From positions 18,592 through 82,591 of the forward strand of contig NZ_FMDM01000023.1 in NCBI RefSeq assembly GCF_900090105.1: DNA of 64,000 bases. The letters run 5' to 3'. Each line of letters opens with the position of its first letter. Position 1 is the first letter of the stretch. This document shows positions 35,158 to 43,181 of the stretch, piece by piece. The position numbers and the translations under genes are program-made. Below the pieces are notes generated by a model, which ran no database searches, had not been told where the DNA came from, and saw only the letters and a program-made list of their open reading frames with translations. Source of the stretch: Micromonospora humi (GTDB lineage Bacteria; Actinomycetota; Actinomycetes; Mycobacteriales; Micromonosporaceae).

Positions 35158-36302
35158 CAGGCGCCGGCCTTGGTGAGGCGCGCCTCGATCGCGTCGCCGA
35201 GCCGCTCGCGCAGGTCCTCGACCGGGATCTTGTTGATCAGCTCGGCGAAGAAGCCCCGCACCACCAGGCGTCGGGCCTCGCCCTCCGGGATCCCCCGGGC
35301 CATCAGGTAGAACAACTGCTCGTCGTCGAACCGGCCGGTGGCGCTGGCGTGCCCGGCGCCGGCGATCTCGCCGGTCTCGATCTCCAGGTTCGGCACCGAG
35401 TCGGCCCGGGCGCCGTCGCTGAGCAGCAGGTTCCGGTTGATCTCGTACGTGTCGGTGCCGGTCGCCTCGGCCCCGATCAGCACGTCGCCGACCCAGACCG
35501 TGTGCGCGTCGTCGCCCTGCAGCGCGCCGCGGTAGCCGACGTTGCTGCGGCAGTCCGGCACCGTGTGGTCGACCAGCTGCCGGTGCTCCAGGTGCTGGCC
35601 GGAGTCGGCGAAGTAGAGGCCGTACAGCTCGGCCTCGCCGCCGCGCTGGGTGTATTCCACCGTGGTGTGCTGCCGGACCAGGTCGCCGCCGAGGCTCACC
35701 TGCACGTGGATGATCTTGGCGTCCCGACCCAGCTTCACCTTCAGGTGCTGCGCCTGCACCGCGTCGTCGGCCCAGTCGGCGACCGTGACCAGGGTCAGCT
35801 TCGCGCCGTCCGCCACCGCCACCTCGACGTTGTCGGCGAGCGTGGCCGAGCCGACGTGCTCCAGCACCACCGTCACCTCGGCGAACCGGCCCACCTCGAC
35901 GAACGTGTGGCCGAACGCCAGCGCCCCGGCGTCCTCGCCGACCGCCCGCAGGCGCACCGGCGCGTCCACCACGGCGTCGCGGGCGACCTGCACCAGCAGC
36001 GCGCCGTCGGCGCCGCCGTAGGCCAGCGCGCTGACCCGGTCGAACGGGGTGAGCACGCTGCCCACCCGGGGGTCGTCGCGGCCGATCCGGCCGACGGTGA
36101 CGCCCTCCGGCACGTCGGCGTACTCGTGCCGGACCGTGCCGCGCGACGTCCCGGAGCCGTCACCGGTCAGGCCACGGAGGCGCTTGAGCGGGGTGAACCG
36201 CCACTCCTCCTCCAGCCCGGTCAGGGCCGGGAAGTCGGCGACGTCGTACGAGCGGAGCGCCTGCGACTTGGTCGTGGGCGGCGCGGAAGCCTGGGTAGTC
36301 AT
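35157..36302 (-). CDS. sufD: Fe-S assembly protein SufD
   Basis: 381 residues, a SufB/SufD-type beta-helix protein: YRGALQGDDAHTVWVGDVLIG, TDTYEINRNLLLSDGARADSVPNLEIETGE and AGHASATGRFDDEQLFYLMARG. It pairs with SufB and SufC as the scaffold. The Ser/Thr-rich 15-residue N-terminus is variable. An 88-base space with a hairpin separates it from sufB. Confidence 0.94.
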   Translation of the reverse strand: MTTQASAPPTTKSQALRSYDVADFPALTGLEEEWRFTPLKRLRGLTGDGSGTSRGTVRHEYADVPEGVTVGRIGRDDPRVGSVLTPFDRVSALAYGGADGALLVQVARDAVVDAPVRLRAVGEDAGALAFGHTFVEVGRFAEVTVVLEHVGSATLADNVEVAVADGAKLTLVTVADWADDAVQAQHLKVKLGRDAKIIHVQVSLGGDLVRQHTTVEYTQRGGEAELYGLYFADSGQHLEHRQLVDHTVPDCRSNVGYRGALQGDDAHTVWVGDVLIGAEATGTDTYEINRNLLLSDGARADSVPNLEIETGEIAGAGHASATGRFDDEQLFYLMARGIPEGEARRLVVRGFFAELINKIPVEDLRERLGDAIEARLTKAGA

Positions 36303-36347
36303 CTCTTCCTTGGTCTGTCTGGTCCGTGACGACGTGGTCTTGCTGAC

Positions 36348-36375
36348 GCGGCGGGCCAGGGTTCCGGCCCGCCGC
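36348..36375 (-). promoter_or_regulatory. Hairpin in the sufB-sufD spacer
   Basis: GCGGCGGGCC (36348-36357) is complementary to 36366-36375, loop 8 bases. It lies inside the operon between sufB and sufD, 46 bases before the sufD start. It may act as a processing or partial termination signal that lowers distal gene expression. Confidence 0.5.
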
Positions 36376-36390
36376 GCGGGAACGGCGGCG

Positions 36391-37821
36391 TCAGCCGACC
36401 GCGCCCTCCATCTGCAGCTCGATCAGGCGGTTGAGCTCCAGCGCGTATTCCATCGGGAGCTCCTTGGCGATCGGCTCGATGAAGCCGCGCACGATCATCG
36501 CCATCGCCTCGTCCTCGCTCAGGCCCCGGCTCATCAGGTAGAAGAGCTGGTCGTCACTGACCTTGGAGACGGTCGCCTCGTGCCCCATCGACACGTCGTC
36601 CTCGCGGATGTCGACGTACGGGTAGGTGTCGGAGCGGGAGATGGTGTCGACCAGCAGCGCGTCGCACTTGACCGTGCTGCGGCTGCTGTGCGAACCCTCC
36701 AGCACCTGCACCAGACCGCGGTAGGACGTGCGGCCGCCGCCCCGGGCGATCGACTTCGACACGATGGTCGAGGAGGTGTGCGGCGCCGCGTGCACCATCT
36801 TGGCGCCGGCGTCCTGGTGCTGGCCCTCGCCGGCCATGGCCACCGAGAGCACCTCGCCCTTGGCGTGCTCGCCGGTCATGTAGACCGCCGGGTACTTCAT
36901 GGTGACCTTGGAGCCGATGTTGCCGTCGACCCACTCCATGGTCGCGCCCTCGTGGCACACGGCGCGCTTGGTGACCAGGTTGTAGACGTTGTTCGACCAG
37001 TTCTGGATGGTCGTGTAGCGGCAGCGCGCGTTCTTCTTGACCACGATCTCCACGACCGCGCTGTGCAGCGAGTCGGAGGAGTAGAGCGGCGCGGTGCAGC
37101 CCTCGACGTAGTGCACGTACGCGCCCTCGTCGACGATGATCAGCGTCCGCTCGAACTGGCCCATGTTCTCGGTGTTGATCCGGAAGTAGGCCTGCAGCGG
37201 GATCTCCACGTGCACGCCCTTCGGCACGTAGATGAACGAGCCGCCGGACCAGACGGAGGTGTTCAACGCGGCGAACTTGTTGTCGCCGACCGGGATCACC
37301 GTGCCGAAGTATTCCTTGAAGATGTCCTCGTGCTCGCGCAGCGCGGTGTCGGTGTCGAGGAAGACGACGCCCTGCTCCTCGAGGTCCTCACGGATCTTGT
37401 GGTAGACGACCTCGGACTCGTACTGCGCCGCGACGCCGGCGACCAGCCGCTGCTTCTCCGCCTCGGGGATGCCCAGCCGGTCGTAGGTGTTCTTGATGTC
37501 CTCCGGCAGGTCCTCCCAGCTGGTGGCCTGCTTCTCGGTGGACCGGACGAAGTACTTGATGTTGTCGAAGTCGATCCCGGTGAGGTCGGCCCCCCAGGCC
37601 GGCATCGGCTTGCGGCCGAACAGCCGCAGGCCCTTCAGGCGCAGGTCGAGCATCCAGGCCGGCTCGTTCTTCTTGGCCGAGATGTCCCGCACCACCGCCT
37701 CGTTGATGCCGCGCTGGGCGGACGACCCGGCGACGTCCGGGTCGGACCAGCCGTACTCGTAACGACCGAGGGCGGCGAGCTGCTCCTCCTGGGTCAGGGG
37801 CTGGACGATCTGCTCGGTCAT
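36391..37821 (-). CDS. sufB: Fe-S assembly protein SufB
   Basis: 476 residues, normal for SufB. Landmarks are SGGSFIYVPKGVHVEIPLQAYFRIN, GAYVHYVEGCTAPLYSSDSLHS, SRSTVKCDALLVDTISRSDTYP and MGHEATVSKVSDDQLFYLMSRG. It is the main scaffold subunit on which clusters form. It overlaps sufR by 4 bases (ATGA), so it is translated with its regulator. Confidence 0.95.
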   Translation of the reverse strand: MTEQIVQPLTQEEQLAALGRYEYGWSDPDVAGSSAQRGINEAVVRDISAKKNEPAWMLDLRLKGLRLFGRKPMPAWGADLTGIDFDNIKYFVRSTEKQATSWEDLPEDIKNTYDRLGIPEAEKQRLVAGVAAQYESEVVYHKIREDLEEQGVVFLDTDTALREHEDIFKEYFGTVIPVGDNKFAALNTSVWSGGSFIYVPKGVHVEIPLQAYFRINTENMGQFERTLIIVDEGAYVHYVEGCTAPLYSSDSLHSAVVEIVVKKNARCRYTTIQNWSNNVYNLVTKRAVCHEGATMEWVDGNIGSKVTMKYPAVYMTGEHAKGEVLSVAMAGEGQHQDAGAKMVHAAPHTSSTIVSKSIARGGGRTSYRGLVQVLEGSHSSRSTVKCDALLVDTISRSDTYPYVDIREDDVSMGHEATVSKVSDDQLFYLMSRGLSEDEAMAMIVRGFIEPIAKELPMEYALELNRLIELQMEGAVG

Positions 37822-38555
37822 CTATCTGTCCTCACAGTGGTGACGGTGGAACCGGACTGGGCGGGAATGTGCGTGGTGCACACGCCGTCGCCGTGCGCGA
37901 TGGTGGCCAGGCGCTGCACGTGGGTGCCGACCAGGCGGGAGATCACCGCGGTCTCGGCCTCGCACAGCTGGGGAAACTCGGCGGCCACGTGCGCCACCGG
38001 GCAGTGGTGCTGGCAGAGCTGGCCGCCGGAGGCGATCGTGGACGCGTTGGCAGCGTAACCCTCGGCGGTCAACGCCCCGGCGAGCGCCTCGGCCCGCGCG
38101 AGCGGGGCGTCGCCGGCGTCCTCCATGGCGGCCCGGCAGCGGTTCTCCAGCGCGGCGACCTGGTCGGCCGCGAACTCCGCCACCGCCTCGGCGCCACCGG
38201 TGCGGGCGATCCACCGCAGCGCGGCGGTGGCCATGTTGTCGTAGTGGTGGGTGCCGCAACGCACCCGGGCCGCCTCGGTCAGCACGAAGACCTTGGCCGG
38301 CCGGCCCCGCCCCCGGCTGCCCCGCACGGCCTGCTCGCGGGCGACCACGTCACCGTCGGCGAGCATCGCGTCGAGGTGCCGGCGGATCGCGGCCGGGCTG
38401 AGGCCCAGCGCCGAGCCGAGCTGCGCGGCGGTGGTAGCGCCCCGCTCCAGCAGCAACTGGGTGACCCGATCCCGGGTCGGCGGGTCGGCAGGCACCGTCG
38501 CGCCGGCGACCGTACTGGTCACCGACCCTTCGGACAGCGCTGCCACGTTTTTCAC
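37818..38555 (-). CDS. sufR: Fe-S-sensing repressor SufR
   Basis: 245 residues from the GTG at 38555. The N-terminal winged HTH is RDRVTQLLLERGATTAAQLGSALGLSPAAIRRHLD. The C-terminal part carries the cluster ligands, with CQHHCP and a later Cys in FPQLCEAE plus Cys in ENRCRAAME. SufR represses the suf operon when it holds a cluster. As first gene of the operon it is probably autoregulated. GTG starts near 38591 and further downstream are alternatives. Confidence 0.88.
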   Translation of the reverse strand: MKNVAALSEGSVTSTVAGATVPADPPTRDRVTQLLLERGATTAAQLGSALGLSPAAIRRHLDAMLADGDVVAREQAVRGSRGRGRPAKVFVLTEAARVRCGTHHYDNMATAALRWIARTGGAEAVAEFAADQVAALENRCRAAMEDAGDAPLARAEALAGALTAEGYAANASTIASGGQLCQHHCPVAHVAAEFPQLCEAETAVISRLVGTHVQRLATIAHGDGVCTTHIPAQSGSTVTTVRTDR

Positions 38556-38568
38556 AACGGCAACGTTA
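38555..38568. promoter_or_regulatory. Candidate SufR box CAAC-N6-GTTA
   Basis: The 14 bases read CAACGGCAACGTTA, one base away from the CAAC-N6-GTTG inverted repeat I recall for cyanobacterial SufR. It sits on the sufR start codon, at the head of the operon. The similarity is suggestive only. Confidence 0.25.
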
Positions 38569-38653
38569 CGTAATTCGCGCGGGGCCCGCAAACCCGGGGT
38601 CCGGTGATCCCGACCACCGGGGTGGCCGAGTCACCCGATCGGGATCAACTACG

Positions 38654-39616
38654 GTGCGTAGGATTCGCTTCGTGAAGCGTTCCGTCCGGTTCCCGGTCTC
38701 CCCCACGCTGCTGCGCCGCCTCGCGCTCACCTCGATCATCGCGAACGTGGCGATCGTGGTCACCGGCGGGGCCGTCCGGCTCACCGCCTCCGGTCTCGGC
38801 TGCCCCACCTGGCCCCGGTGCACCGACGAGTCCTACACCACCACGTCCGAGATGGGCGTGCACGGGGTGATCGAGTTCGGCAACCGGCTGCTCACGTTCG
38901 CGGTGGGGATCATCGCGCTCGCCGTGGTGCTGGCCGTGCTGACCCAGCGCCCGCGCCGCCGAGGGCTGCTGCCGTTGGCCGTGGGCGTGCTGCTCGGCAT
39001 CCCGGCGCAGGCGGTCCTCGGCGGGATCACCGTGCTCACCAACCTCAACCCGTGGGTGGTCGGGCTGCACTTCCTCGCCTCGATGGTGGTGATCGCGGTC
39101 GCGTACGCGCTCTGGCGGCGCACCGTCGAGCCGGACGGGCCGGTGACGCCGACCGTGCCGGCGCCGCTGCGTACCCTCGCCCGGCTCACGACCGTGGTCA
39201 GCGCGGCCGTGCTGGTGGTCGGCACCTGGGTGACCGGCAGCGGCCCGCACGCCGGCGACCAGGGCGCGGCCCGCAACGGCCTGGACCCGGCGGCGATCTC
39301 CCAGGTGCACGCGGACGGCGTCTTCCTGCTGATCGGCCTCTCGGTGGCGCTGTACTTCGCGTTCCGCGCGGTCGGCGCGGCGCGCGCCGCGCGGGCCGCC
39401 GGGGTGCTGCTCGCGGTCGAGCTGGGCCAGGGCCTGATCGGCTTCGTCCAGTACTTCACCCACCTGCCGGCGGCGCTGGTCGCCGCGCACATGCTCGGCT
39501 CCTGCCTGGTGCTGCTGGCCACGCTGGGGGTGCTCTGGAGCACGCGGGAGCGCCACCCGGCGACGAGGGCGACCCCGGCCGCGCAGGCCGCCGAGCCGGT
39601 GGGCGCCACCGCCTGA
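38654..39616 (+). CDS. ctaA: Heme A synthase CtaA
   Basis: 320 residues with eight membrane segments in two four-helix halves. The Cox15/CtaA features are ...GGAVRLTASGLGCPTWPRC near the start, EFGNRLLTFAVG (heme-ligand region), HFLASMVVIAVA, QVHADGVFLLIGL and AAHMLGSCLVLLATL. It oxidises heme O to heme A in the membrane for cytochrome oxidase. A GTG at 38672 is an alternative start. It is divergent from sufR. Confidence 0.92.
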   Translation: MRRIRFVKRSVRFPVSPTLLRRLALTSIIANVAIVVTGGAVRLTASGLGCPTWPRCTDESYTTTSEMGVHGVIEFGNRLLTFAVGIIALAVVLAVLTQRPRRRGLLPLAVGVLLGIPAQAVLGGITVLTNLNPWVVGLHFLASMVVIAVAYALWRRTVEPDGPVTPTVPAPLRTLARLTTVVSAAVLVVGTWVTGSGPHAGDQGAARNGLDPAAISQVHADGVFLLIGLSVALYFAFRAVGAARAARAAGVLLAVELGQGLIGFVQYFTHLPAALVAAHMLGSCLVLLATLGVLWSTRERHPATRATPAAQAAEPVGATA

Positions 39617-39689
39617 GCCGGGCGTTACCGCACGGCGGGAGCGGGAATGCGGGCCGGACGACGGACCGTACGCCCGAGGGGAGCTCCCG

Positions 39690-41357
39690 GTGTCGCGCAA
39701 GGGCCTTGCCACGTCCACCCCGCAGCGGCTCACCCCGGTGGCCGGCGCGCCGCTGTGGTGCGACGCCCGCGAGCACGGCCTCACCGGCGACGGGGTGACC
39801 AACGACCAGCCGGCCCTGGCGGCGCTGGTGGACCGCCTCGGCGCCGGCTACGACGCCGACGGCCGGGCCCGGGTGATCTACTGCCCGCCGGGCCTCTACT
39901 CGATCCGCGACGCCGGCACGGTCTGGCGCAGCGGGGTCTCGCTGATCGGCGCCGGCTCGGCGGCCACCCGGTTCCTGCTCAGCAACGAGGGCAATCGCGC
40001 CGATCCGGTGCCGCTGGCCTACTGGACCACCGTCCAGCACGGCGCGGACCGGGACCGGCACATCACCGACTGCACGTTCGCCGACTTCGAGATCGACGGC
40101 TCCGGCGTGGCCCAGACCGCCTACGACTACCTGGCCAAGGGCCTCGGCCTGCAGTACGTCGTGCGCGGCGTGTTCCGCAACCTCTACATCCACCACACCG
40201 GCGCGACCGGCCTCGGCTGCGACTTCCTCCAGGACACCCTGATCGACGGCGTGGTCGTGGTGGGCTGCGGCCGACTGGACAACGGCCAGCAGATGGGCGG
40301 CGCGGGGATCGGCGTCGGCGTCGGCGGCTGGGGCGACGTGGAGCGCCTCACCATCGCCAACTGCACCACGGTCGGCAACGGCACCAACGGGATCTTCCTG
40401 GAGCTGCAGAAGGACTACTGGACGCCGCCGCGCGGCATCCGCATCGTCGCCTGCCACAGCCAGGCCAACCGGTTCGGCATCTCGGACTGGGGCGCGGACG
40501 GGCTGATCGTCTCCGGCTGCACCATGACGAGCAACCTGGAGGCCGGCTTCGACGTGTCGGCCAACGGCACCGCGGGGATCGCCGGGCGCGGCGGACTGCT
40601 CACCGGGAACGTGATCGACTGCAACGTCGGCGACGGGATCAGCATGGGCAACACGCCCGGTCCGTACGCGGTGCAGGGCAACCGGATCAGCCGCAACGGC
40701 GGGTACGGCTACCACGAGCACGACCTCGGCCACGGCTACCGGGGCGCCGCCGCGGACGTGGTGATCCAGGACAACGACATCCGGGAGAACGCGCTGGACG
40801 GCATCCGGATCGACCGGCCGATGCTGGACGCGTCGATCGTCGGCAACCGGATCCGCGACAACGGACGCCGGTCCGCGCCGGCCCACCGGGGCTCCGGCGA
40901 CGCGGTGCGCTTCGGTCCGCGCGAGGTCAGCGACGGCGCGGCGGACTGGCCGGCGAGCGGGCACCGGGGCAAGGTCGTCCGGGTCGACACCCGGGACGCC
41001 GTGGTCGCCGAGAACACCGCCGACCAGCTCTTCCTGGCCGAGGTACGCCCCGACGGCGCCACCGCCTGGAACGAGGCGACGCCGGCCCCCGGCTCGGCGT
41101 ACGAGCTGCCGGACGGGCCGGCGGCCTGCGCCGGGATCACCGTGGCGGCCCCGTTCGACTCGGCCACGGTGCGCGGCAACCGGATCTGGCACCGGGACGC
41201 CGACACGCAGGAGTACGGCATCTGGATCACCGAGGCGGGAAGCTGCGTGTCGTGCGCGGTCGAGGACAACGACCTCGCCGGGTCGACGGCCGCGCTGCGA
41301 CTGGACACCCCGCCGATCGGCGGTCGCTGGGACCGCAACCACACCGACCGGGACTGA
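39690..41357 (+). CDS. Right-handed parallel beta-helix protein (pectate-lyase-3 type)
   Basis: 555 residues. The start GDGVTNDQPALAALVDRLG with YCPPGLYSI is the pectate-lyase-3/GH28-like opening. Many short beta-helix rungs follow with Asn/Gly turns (NGIFLELQKDY, NRFGISDWGADGLIVSGC, NVGDGISMGN). No secretion signal is seen at the N-terminus (MSRKGLATSTPQRL). Likely a polysaccharide lyase, hydrolase or binding protein. The catalytic residues cannot be assigned. It belongs to the accessory block between ctaA and ctaB. Confidence 0.8.
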   Translation: MSRKGLATSTPQRLTPVAGAPLWCDAREHGLTGDGVTNDQPALAALVDRLGAGYDADGRARVIYCPPGLYSIRDAGTVWRSGVSLIGAGSAATRFLLSNEGNRADPVPLAYWTTVQHGADRDRHITDCTFADFEIDGSGVAQTAYDYLAKGLGLQYVVRGVFRNLYIHHTGATGLGCDFLQDTLIDGVVVVGCGRLDNGQQMGGAGIGVGVGGWGDVERLTIANCTTVGNGTNGIFLELQKDYWTPPRGIRIVACHSQANRFGISDWGADGLIVSGCTMTSNLEAGFDVSANGTAGIAGRGGLLTGNVIDCNVGDGISMGNTPGPYAVQGNRISRNGGYGYHEHDLGHGYRGAAADVVIQDNDIRENALDGIRIDRPMLDASIVGNRIRDNGRRSAPAHRGSGDAVRFGPREVSDGAADWPASGHRGKVVRVDTRDAVVAENTADQLFLAEVRPDGATAWNEATPAPGSAYELPDGPAACAGITVAAPFDSATVRGNRIWHRDADTQEYGIWITEAGSCVSCAVEDNDLAGSTAALRLDTPPIGGRWDRNHTDRD

Positions 41358-41366
41358 CCCGGCGTC

Positions 41367-42080
41367 TCAGCCGGCCTCGGCGGCGAACGCGAGCACGATC
41401 AGGCTGCCGTTGCTGACCGCGTGGGCGACGATCGGCACCCAGAGGTTGCGGTAGCGGTGCAGCAGCCAGGCGAAGAGCAGCCCGGCGAGCAGCGCGCTGA
41501 CGGTGTTGAAGACGCGGGGCAGGTGGGCCACCGCGAAGAAGGACGCCGACAGCACGACCGCGGCCACGGCGGGCATCCGCGCCGCGAGCCCCTGGTAGAA
41601 CACGCCCCGGTAGAGGATCTCCTCGTAGAGCGGGGACAGCACCGCGCCGAAGACGAACGCGAACGCGAACTGGGCGAGCAGGCTCCCGGCCGGGTGACCG
41701 CCCTCGCCACCGCCGCCCTCGACCAGCGCGGCGGGCAGGGCCACCAGCAGGACGAGCGTGCCGACGGCCTTCACCATGCCCCAGCCGACGCCCACCGCGA
41801 CCTGGCGACGCGCGGGGCGGTGGAGCCTGAGCGGCCCGACCAGGGTGCCGAAGCGGTGGTGGACGACGGCGAGGCCGACCGCGAGCTGGGTGCCGTTGAT
41901 CAGGACCCAGGCGATGCTCGACGACGCCATCTCGGACAGGCCCAGCGCGGCGGGGCCACGGGCGAGAAAGTCCGCCACCGCGGAGTTGGCCAGCCCGATC
42001 CCCACGGCGAACACGAGGACCAGGTCGAGCCAGCTGAACCGGCGGGCGTCGGTGGCGTGGTCAGCTCGGGCGTCGATCAT
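41367..42080 (-). CDS. CPBP family intramembrane metalloprotease
   Basis: 237 residues with about seven membrane segments. The CPBP (Abi/CAAX protease) motifs are YEEILYRGVFYQGL (EExxxR), SFFAVAHLPRV (F...H) and HRYRNLWVPIVAHAVSN (second H). The family cleaves prenylated or bacteriocin-related substrates; the target here is unknown. The ATG at 42080 is used; a GTG/ATG start further up at 42128 would run through the operators. It is divergent from a tetR. Confidence 0.85.
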   Translation of the reverse strand: MIDARADHATDARRFSWLDLVLVFAVGIGLANSAVADFLARGPAALGLSEMASSSIAWVLINGTQLAVGLAVVHHRFGTLVGPLRLHRPARRQVAVGVGWGMVKAVGTLVLLVALPAALVEGGGGEGGHPAGSLLAQFAFAFVFGAVLSPLYEEILYRGVFYQGLAARMPAVAAVVLSASFFAVAHLPRVFNTVSALLAGLLFAWLLHRYRNLWVPIVAHAVSNGSLIVLAFAAEAG

Positions 42081-42091
42081 GCGGTCAAGAT

Positions 42092-42123
42092 TAGGTCGCT
42101 GACCTATATCGGTCAAATGACCG
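42092..42123. promoter_or_regulatory. Two GGTC-N-GACC palindromes between CPBP and tetR
   Basis: TAGGTCGCTGACCTA (42092-42106) and CGGTCAAATGACCG (42110-42123) are adjacent palindromes with the same GGTC...GACC half-sites, 17 bases apart. They lie 12 bases before the CPBP start and 18 bases before the tetR start. They are good candidates for the TetR operator. Confidence 0.6.
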
Positions 42124-42141
42124 ACCATCTATGATCGCAGC

Positions 42142-42750
42142 GTGCCCAAACTAGTGGACCACGAGGAACGGCGACGGCATCTCGGCGCCGCCGCCTGTGT
42201 CGTGCTGGCGCGCGCCGGCTCGGTGGGCATGACGGTGCGGGCCGTCGCCGCCGAGGCCGGGATGGCCCTCGCCACCGCCCAGCACTACCTGCCGACGCGG
42301 GAACGCATGGTCCGGGCGGCCATCGACCACCTGGCCGCCCGGGTGGTGCGGCGGGCCCGCGCGATCCCCGCCGACCCGGTCACCGCCGGGGTGATCCGGC
42401 AGGCCGCCCGGGAACTCGTCCCGCTGGACGCCGAGCGCGCCTTCGAGGCCCGGGTCTGGCTCGTCCTCACCGCCGAGGCGCTCGTCGACGACCAGGTCGC
42501 CGCGCTGCTGGCGGAGAGCGAAGCCGAACTCCGGGCGAACCTCGAACGCCTGCTCGCGCTCGGCCGCGCCGGCGGCACCATCGATGCCCGGATAGACCCG
42601 CGGGTCGAGGCCACCGCGCTGGTCACACTCCTGGACGGCATCACGGTACGGGTGCTGACCACCGGCCTGGACCCCGCCGACGCCGGCGCGGAGATCGACA
42701 GGCACCTCGCCCGGCTCACCCCGCGGACCGCGGCCCGGCCCGTCGACTGA
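42142..42750 (+). CDS. TetR-family transcriptional regulator
   Basis: 202 residues from GTG. The HTH is of TetR type: HLGAAACVVLARAGSVGMTVRAVAAEAGMALATAQHYLPTRERM. The rest is helical (AcrR-C-like: RAIPADPVTAGVIRQAAREL and ARVWLVLTAEALVDDQVAALL). It probably represses itself and the divergent CPBP protease gene through the paired palindromes. Confidence 0.88.
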   Translation: MPKLVDHEERRRHLGAAACVVLARAGSVGMTVRAVAAEAGMALATAQHYLPTRERMVRAAIDHLAARVVRRARAIPADPVTAGVIRQAARELVPLDAERAFEARVWLVLTAEALVDDQVAALLAESEAELRANLERLLALGRAGGTIDARIDPRVEATALVTLLDGITVRVLTTGLDPADAGAEIDRHLARLTPRTAARPVD

Positions 42751-42874
42751 CGAACGGGCCGCCGAGCCGGGTCACCGGCGCGGGCCCGGCCGGCCGCTCA
42801 GGCGCCTGAGGCACACCGGGCGTCCCACCCGGTGATCGCCGGAAGGAACGCCACGACTGCCGCGCGCGCACGAC

Positions 42875-43005
42875 ACACCCATGCCGTTCCACCCACGGCC
42901 TCGACCGACGGCGAGTGGAACGCGATGGGTGTCCGCGCCGGCCCGAGACACCCATGACGTTCCACCCACCATGTGAACGGACGACGAGTGGAACGCCATG
43001 GGTGT
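42875..43005. repeat. Two tandem inverted-repeat units (four copies of an 18-mer)
   Basis: ACACCCATGCCGTTCCAC (42875-42892) pairs with 42915-42932 (two mismatches). ACACCCATGACGTTCCAC (42948-42965) pairs with 42988-43005 (one mismatch). The units start 73 bases apart. They lie in the 431-base space between tetR and the ATP-grasp gene. That space shows no gene; at 43022-43040 a weaker third half-copy may exist. Confidence 0.75.
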
Positions 43006-43100
43006 CTGCCGGGGGCGCGACAGACCCGTGGTGCTCCCGCTTGCCGCGAGCGGGATGGCGCTCCGACCGGGGGCGGCGACTTACGCCAGCGGCCGGACCG

Positions 43101-43180
43101 GGGCGGGCAGCGCCTGAGCGGGGCAGGCAGCGCCTGAGCGGGGCAGGCAGCGCCTGAGCGGGGCAGGCAGCGCCTGAGCG
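43101..43180. repeat. 20-bp tandem repeat, four units
   Basis: GGGCAGGCAGCGCCTGAGCG repeats at 43101 (one base differs), 43121, 43141 and 43161. Each unit holds the mini-palindrome AGGC-AGC-GCCT. The array ends just before the ATP-grasp gene stop at 43182, so it sits in that gene's 3' flank. Confidence 0.85.
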
Positions 43181-43181
43181 G

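Noticed and set aside
36049..38058. Open frame of 669 codons on the plus strand opposite sufD/sufB/sufR
   Set aside because: Same cause; the minus strand carries canonical Suf proteins with fixed motifs.
43101..43180. 20-bp repeat considered as CRISPR
   Set aside because: No spacers; the units are directly abutting.
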